DNA from: Negativicutes bacterium UBA1444
Lineage (GTDB): Bacteria > Bacillota > Negativicutes > UBA1444
Direction of reading: 5' to 3'
NCBI GenBank assembly: GCA_002329525.1
Contig: DCTI01000231.1
Span: forward strand, 635 to 9,760
Length of the DNA: 9,126 bases
Of this stretch, positions 6,700 through 9,126 are shown piece by piece. The notes beneath the pieces were generated by a model. The model was not told where the DNA came from. It did no database searches and saw nothing but the letters and a program-made list of their open reading frames with translations. The position numbers were made by a program, and so were the translations under genes. Positions within the stretch are counted from its first letter, which is position 1, and every line of letters starts with the position of its first letter.

Positions 6700-6724
6700 C
6701 GATATAGCGATATAGGACGATACT
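6700..6724. repeat. Short tandem repeat just upstream of the activator gene
   Basis: CGATATAG occurs twice in direct tandem (6700-6707 and 6708-6715), and a partial third copy CGATACT follows at 6718-6724. It ends about 30 bases before the activator start codon. It could be a regulator site in the 5' untranslated region, a weak -10 region, or a chance slippage product. Confidence 0.35.
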
Positions 6725-6755
6725 GCCGGAAAATGGGTGGGGCGGGGTGAATGTC

Positions 6756-8141
6756 ATGAACCGGGAGCCGCATGAAATATTGGCGGAGAATAAGTTGCTG
6801 TGGCGATTGGTCGATTCCTCCTATGATGGCATGTTTTTGACGGATTCGACAGGCACGGTCGTCTACTGCAACGATTCCTATCTGAGAATTTCCGGCTTGC
6901 AGCGGGAACAGATCACCGGCCGCAAAATTGCCGATCTGGTCAAGGTGGGGGAAATCCCCGACGCCTGTTCACCGGATGTTATTCTCCACAAAGAACCCAT
7001 GACCAAGGTGATCAACTATTATCACGGCGTGTCGGCGCTGGTGACGAGTACGCCGATTTTCGACGAACAGGGGAATCTGGTGCGGGTTTTTTCGAATGTC
7101 CGGGACATCACGCAGTTGATCCAGCTCAAGGAACAGCTTGGCGAATATAGCCGCCGCCTGCGACAAGCGGAACGGGCCTCCCGGGAGGACAACAAACTGA
7201 TTGCCGTCAGCAAGGAAATGGAGGCTGTGGTCCGCACCGCGACCCGCGTGGCCTGTTTCGCTTCGCCGGTCCTGATCCAGGGCGAATCCGGCGTGGGCAA
7301 GGACATGGTGGCCCGCTACATCCACGACTGCAGCGACGTCTCGGAAAGCCGGCCATTTGTCCAGATCAACTGTAGCGCCATTCCGGAAACCCTGCTGGAA
7401 TCGGAACTGTTCGGTTATGAAGCGGGTGCCTTTACCGGCGCCTCCAGCAAGGGGAAAATCGGCTTGCTGGAGCTGGCCAACAACGGGACTTTTTTTCTGG
7501 ACGAGATCGGCGAGATGCCGTTGGCGTTGCAGGTGAAAATGTTGCAAGTCCTGCAGACCAACACCGTCTATCGCGTCGGCGGCACCAAAAAAATTGCCCT
7601 GAATACCCGGATTATTGCGGCCACAAACAGCGATCTGGAAAAATTGATGGCCGCCGGCCGGTTCCGCCAGGATCTGTACTATCGCCTGAATGTAATTCCG
7701 ATCCGCATTCCGCCATTGCGGGAGCGAAAGGCGGATTTGCTGCCGCTGATGCTGTACTTTCTGGGAAAAAACAATCAACGGTTCAACCTGAATCTCAAGC
7801 TTTCGCCCCGGGTGATCGAGGTGTTGTCCAGCTTCAGTTGGCCCGGAAATGTCCGGGAATTAAACAATGTGATCGAAAACATGATGATCATGACCGAGAA
7901 TACGGCCATAATTGAGGAACGGAGCATTCCGCAGTATATCACCCAAGCGGTGAAAAAACCGTTGTTTATCGAGACCCCGGACTATTTCGAGTCCTTCGAT
8001 CTGAACGAAATCATCCCGTCGGTTGAAAGAGAGGTAATTCGCAAAGCGATTTCGGAATTTGGGGCGTTGCGGAATGTCGCCCAACATTTGGGGATTGACT
8101 TGTCGACGTTGGTCCGAAAAAAACGGCGCTATAAACTGTAA
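6756..8141 (+). CDS. PAS domain sigma-54-dependent transcriptional activator (PAS-AAA+-Fis)
   Basis: A 461-residue enhancer-binding protein that uses ATP to open sigma-54 RNA polymerase promoters. Residues 13-125 are a PAS sensor (LLWRLVDSSYDGMFLTDSTG, then the FSNVRDITQ end of a PAS/PAC unit). Residues 122-145 look like a short coiled coil. The AAA+ domain covers about 150-385: Walker A GESGVGKD (176-183), an intact GAFTGA sigma-54 contact loop (224-229), Walker B GTFFLDE (244-250), RFRQDLYYRLNVIPIRIPPLR from 302, and WPGNVREL (362-369). Residues 422-458 form a Fis-type helix-turn-helix (IRKAISEFGALRNVAQHLGI). There is no receiver domain, so it responds to a ligand or redox signal rather than phosphorylation. 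ATG 6756 is chosen over GTG 6747 because GGGGTGA (6744-6750) is 5 bases upstream of it. The near-consensus sigma-54 promoter at 8396 is the obvious nearby target. Confidence 0.95.
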   Translation: MNREPHEILAENKLLWRLVDSSYDGMFLTDSTGTVVYCNDSYLRISGLQREQITGRKIADLVKVGEIPDACSPDVILHKEPMTKVINYYHGVSALVTSTPIFDEQGNLVRVFSNVRDITQLIQLKEQLGEYSRRLRQAERASREDNKLIAVSKEMEAVVRTATRVACFASPVLIQGESGVGKDMVARYIHDCSDVSESRPFVQINCSAIPETLLESELFGYEAGAFTGASSKGKIGLLELANNGTFFLDEIGEMPLALQVKMLQVLQTNTVYRVGGTKKIALNTRIIAATNSDLEKLMAAGRFRQDLYYRLNVIPIRIPPLRERKADLLPLMLYFLGKNNQRFNLNLKLSPRVIEVLSSFSWPGNVRELNNVIENMMIMTENTAIIEERSIPQYITQAVKKPLFIETPDYFESFDLNEIIPSVEREVIRKAISEFGALRNVAQHLGIDLSTLVRKKRRYKL

Positions 8142-8218
8142 AGAGCTGTTTGCCCGTTCGGTTGCGGCGGCCGCCTTCGCAAATGCTGGACGGGAATAAG
8201 TTTTCACTTCGCCTTTAC

Positions 8219-8280
8219 TACCGCCATGAGAAGTCGCGCATATTCGCGTATGCAAAACTGCTCATGGCGGTATTTGTATT
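8219..8280 (+). terminator. Terminator hairpin after the activator gene
   Basis: Perfect 12-base arms, TACCGCCATGAG (8219-8230) and CTCATGGCGGTA (8261-8272), enclose 30 bases that can form a small inner stem (GCATA with TATGC). TTTGTATTTT follows at 8273-8282. It lies about 80 bases after the activator stop and would insulate the sigma-54 promoter downstream. Confidence 0.65.
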
Positions 8281-8395
8281 TTGCGGGCAATACCGATGCT
8301 TTATTATCTGAATAAACAATAAATTTTTAACAATCGACCGAGGAGGCCGGATCACTGCCCGATGCCGCCGATTCGCCACCGCGTCGTACAAGAAT

Positions 8396-8411
8396 TGGCA
8401 CGCATTATGCA
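8396..8411 (+). promoter_or_regulatory. Sigma-54 (RpoN) promoter, -24/-12 type
   Basis: TGGCACGCATTATGCA matches the consensus TGGCACG-N4-TTGCA at all fixed positions except one (A for the first T of the -12 element). GG (8397-8398) and GC (8409-8410) are exactly 10 bases apart, the invariant spacing. Transcription should start near 8422. It faces a short unit with two small ORFs, and a sigma-54 activator is encoded just upstream. Activity is inferred, but the match is very good. Confidence 0.85.
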
Positions 8412-8464
8412 TTGATTACAAGACATTGGAGCTGTTAAATGCGACGGTAAGAGGAGGTGAATGG

Positions 8465-8536
8465 ATGTTCGACGTGACCAGGGTGAAGCTTGAATCTGAA
8501 CTCGACGGGAACCGTCGAATGAAGGAGGTGCCGTGA
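8465..8536 (+). CDS. 23-residue ORF, possible leader peptide, first in the sigma-54 unit
   Basis: ATG 8465 lies 7 bases after AGGAGG (8452-8457, within GAGGAGGTGA), an ideal ribosome binding site. The peptide MFDVTRVKLESELDGNRRMK ends EVP and stops at TGA 8534-8536. A competing start, ATG 8461, would give only MDVRRDQGEA. The stop shares one base with the start of the next ORF (TGATG), the classic arrangement for translational coupling. The peptide is highly charged, has no signal sequence or membrane helix, and is not one I recognise. It could be a genuine microprotein, a leader peptide controlling the next ORF through the hairpin at 8502-8518, or the remnant of a lost gene. Confidence 0.5.
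   Translation: MFDVTRVKLESELDGNRRMKEVP
8502..8518 (+). promoter_or_regulatory. Hairpin just before the second ribosome binding site, with an alternative partner
   Basis: TCGACGG (8502-8508), GAA, CCGTCGA (8512-8518) form a perfect 7-bp stem with a 3-base loop. The stem ends 4 bases before AAGGAGGTG (8522-8530). The 3' arm (CGTCGAA, 8513-8519) is also complementary to TTCGACG at 8468-8474, so two exclusive foldings are possible. Ribosomes on the first ORF would disrupt both. Confidence 0.5.
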
Positions 8537-8727
8537 TGATTTTCTATCTCGAGAAATTTCTAAAAGCGCGCCTCGCGATCGAACTGAGGCTGGCGCGGGA
8601 AGAAAATAAAAAGAGTCACCGGGAAACGGGCCCGACCAAAATATTGCGGGCGATGAGCTTTGTGCCACCACCTGTCGAACCCCAAAGCTTATTGACAAGA
8701 ACACCCACCAGTTATTATTCCGGGTAA
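8536..8727 (+). CDS. 63-residue protein of unknown function under sigma-54 control
   Basis: ATG 8536 follows AGGAGG (8523-8528) by 7 bases, one of the best ribosome binding sites in the window. It overlaps the stop of the preceding small ORF by one base; GTG 8533 is a less likely start. Residues 1-26 (MIFYLEKFLKARLAIELRLA, then REENKK) could form a strongly amphipathic, basic helix. The second half is proline/serine/threonine-rich (FVPPPVEPQSLLTRTPTSYY) and probably unstructured. There is no cysteine, signal peptide or full membrane helix. Codons in the first third look like those of neighbouring genes, while the last third uses more A/T-ending and rare-looking codons (cca, cct, tta, aca, aga), so the ORF may be a fusion left by a deletion. 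The terminator at 8791 ends its transcript. I do not recognise the protein. Confidence 0.5.
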   Translation: MIFYLEKFLKARLAIELRLAREENKKSHRETGPTKILRAMSFVPPPVEPQSLLTRTPTSYYSG

Positions 8728-8790
8728 GGGTCCGGTTTGTTTCGGGAATTGAAATTTTCGTCGACTGGCAATCAGCACAGGAACAAGGCT

Positions 8791-8842
8791 GACTGTGACT
8801 TGCGTCCGGAAAATCTTGCGGACGCAGCACAGTCTGTTTTTT
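8791..8842 (+). terminator. Strong Rho-independent terminator of the sigma-54 unit
   Basis: The outer stem GACTGTG (8791-8797) pairs with CACAGTC (8828-8834), and the inner stem TGCGTCCG (8801-8808) with CGGACGCA (8819-8826). The two are separated by a small internal loop (ACT against G), with a 10-base apical loop. TGTTTTTT follows at 8835-8842. With the promoter at 8396 it defines a transcript of about 420 bases. Confidence 0.85.
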
Positions 8843-8867
8843 CATATTCCGGAAATAACGGTATAAT
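8839..8867 (+). promoter_or_regulatory. Sigma-A-type promoter for the SdhB/FrdB-like gene
   Basis: A perfect -10 box TATAAT at 8862-8867 with TTTTCA (8839-8844) 17 bases upstream as a 4/6 match to -35. The -35 shares bases with the T-tract of the preceding terminator, so the two transcription units abut directly. The start codon lies 45 bases downstream of the -10 box. Confidence 0.6.
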
Positions 8868-8912
8868 ATAATAAATAATGCCCATATCAGCAACGGGAAA
8901 GGCGGTTTTTGC

Positions 8913-9126
8913 ATGGATGAGAGTTCCGTAATCTGCGTCCGGGCCTGGCGATACAATCCGGAGCGCCCTTTGGAAAGCCGGTTTCAAGTCTATGAGGTGG
9001 CGGCGGCGGAACCGCTGTCGGTGATGGCGCTTCTGGCGAAAATCCACGAACTGGATGCCTCGTTTGCCTGCCGGACGTCGACCTGCTTCAAGGGACAGTG
9101 CGGCTCCTGCCTCATCCGTGTGAACG
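8913..9126 (+). CDS. Succinate dehydrogenase/fumarate reductase iron-sulfur subunit-like [2Fe-2S] protein, 3'-truncated by window edge
   Basis: 71 codons are visible from ATG 8913; GGGAAAGG at about 8895-8902 is the ribosome binding site, rather far (10 bases) from the start. The N-terminal VRAWRYNPERP followed by FQVYEV is the beta-strand opening of SdhB/FrdB-type ferredoxin domains. FACRTSTCFKGQCGSCLIRVN then carries the [2Fe-2S] ligands, with the C-x4-C-x2-C core at CFKGQCGSC, as in the SdhB CREGICGSCAM motif. An additional cysteine occurs 5 residues earlier (ACRTST), so either spacing could be used. In the family, two [3Fe-4S]/[4Fe-4S] motifs follow; these lie beyond the window. It would carry electrons between a flavoprotein subunit and quinone or another acceptor. 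Partners cannot be seen, so a reductase other than Sdh/Frd remains possible. Confidence 0.8.
   Translation, partial: MDESSVICVRAWRYNPERPLESRFQVYEVAAAEPLSVMALLAKIHELDASFACRTSTCFKGQCGSCLIRVN

Larger units (their letters stand above)
6376..6755. other. Intergenic region before the sigma-54 activator gene
   Basis: About 380 bases. It contains the terminator hairpin at 6383-6423, a second perfect hairpin at 6505-6528, a TTGACA at 6572-6577 without a good -10 at 16-18 bases, and a short tandem repeat at 6700-6724. A 65-codon open frame at 6518-6715 and a reverse-strand frame of 111 codons lack ribosome binding sites and recognisable sequence, so I do not call them genes. The activator's promoter is not clear. 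Confidence 0.55.
8142..8464. other. Region between the activator gene and the sigma-54 unit, likely enhancer region
   Basis: About 320 bases without a gene. It contains a palindrome GGCGGCCGCC (8166-8175), a hairpin terminator (8219-8280), an AT-rich part at about 8296-8332 including the inverted repeat TTTATT-N5-AATAAA (8300-8316), and the sigma-54 promoter at 8396-8411. The stretch 85-230 bases upstream of that promoter is where enhancer sites for an activator normally lie. GGCGGCCGCC is one candidate, but I cannot name the true site. Confidence 0.5.

Noticed and set aside
6518..6715. 65-codon plus-strand frame in the activator leader
   Set aside because: No ribosome binding site before its ATG, it overlaps the perfect hairpin at 6505-6528, and the composition is not protein-like.
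6969..7778. Minus-strand open frame of 269 codons inside the sigma-54 activator
   Set aside because: It is antisense to the AAA+ domain, which carries all diagnostic motifs, and has no recognisable protein features.
8534..8539. TGA codons at the junction of the two small ORFs as selenocysteine codons
   Set aside because: Read-through in the first frame meets a second TGA at once and a TAA soon after, so no longer protein results. TGATG coupling explains the arrangement better.
8435..8956. Minus-strand open frame of 173 codons across the micro-ORF unit
   Set aside because: It crosses a strong plus-strand terminator and the start of the Fe-S gene, and has no good ribosome binding site or recognisable domain. 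A short hydrophobic run (PLLIWALFIILYRYF) comes from the complement of the AT-rich promoter.

Overview
The window looks like chromosome from an anaerobic, Gram-positive-type bacterium (Firmicutes). The reasons are strong purine-rich ribosome binding sites (GGAGG class) before several genes, compact Rho-independent terminators, a type I-beta-like DAHP synthase, and a PAS/sigma-54 activator of the kind common in anaerobic Firmicutes. Negativicutes (Sporomusa-like) would fit, but that placement is a guess. Base composition is moderately GC-rich except for one clearly AT-rich intergenic stretch at about 4860-4990. I see no tRNA, rRNA, CRISPR array, insertion sequence or phage gene.

Left part (1-2190, plus strand): the C-terminal two thirds of a DAHP synthase (shikimate pathway) enters from the left edge. 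A TauE/SafE-type membrane transporter follows, with its own candidate promoter and an inverted repeat overlapping the -10 box. After a Rho-independent terminator or attenuator comes a small predicted exported protein of unknown function. A shared hairpin terminator at 2149-2188 closes this block against the convergent operon to its right.

Middle (2204-4840, minus strand): a two-gene operon encodes a FAD-linked 2-hydroxyacid dehydrogenase (GlcD type) and its iron-sulfur partner (GlcF type). Together they would oxidise glycolate or D-lactate and pass electrons through Fe-S clusters. The operon is divergent from a soluble chemoreceptor-like gene across an AT-rich region with several palindromes (4841-5181).

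Right part (5182-9126, plus strand): the soluble methyl-accepting-type protein has a non-membrane N-terminal sensor domain. It is followed by a PAS-AAA+-Fis activator of sigma-54 RNA polymerase with an intact GAFTGA loop. About 250 bp downstream of the activator lies a near-consensus sigma-54 promoter (8396-8411). It drives a short self-contained unit: a 23-codon ORF and a 63-codon ORF joined by a TGATG overlap, each with an excellent Shine-Dalgarno sequence, then a strong terminator at 8791-8842. Neither peptide is recognisable. A sigma-A-type promoter abutting that terminator then starts an SdhB/FrdB-like [2Fe-2S] protein that runs off the right edge.

A plausible but unproven reading is that the PAS activator senses a signal and switches on the micro-ORF transcript. 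The chemoreceptor and the 2-hydroxyacid oxidase may belong to the same metabolic response. The sigma-54 micro-ORF unit, with its alternative hairpins, is the most unusual item in the window.
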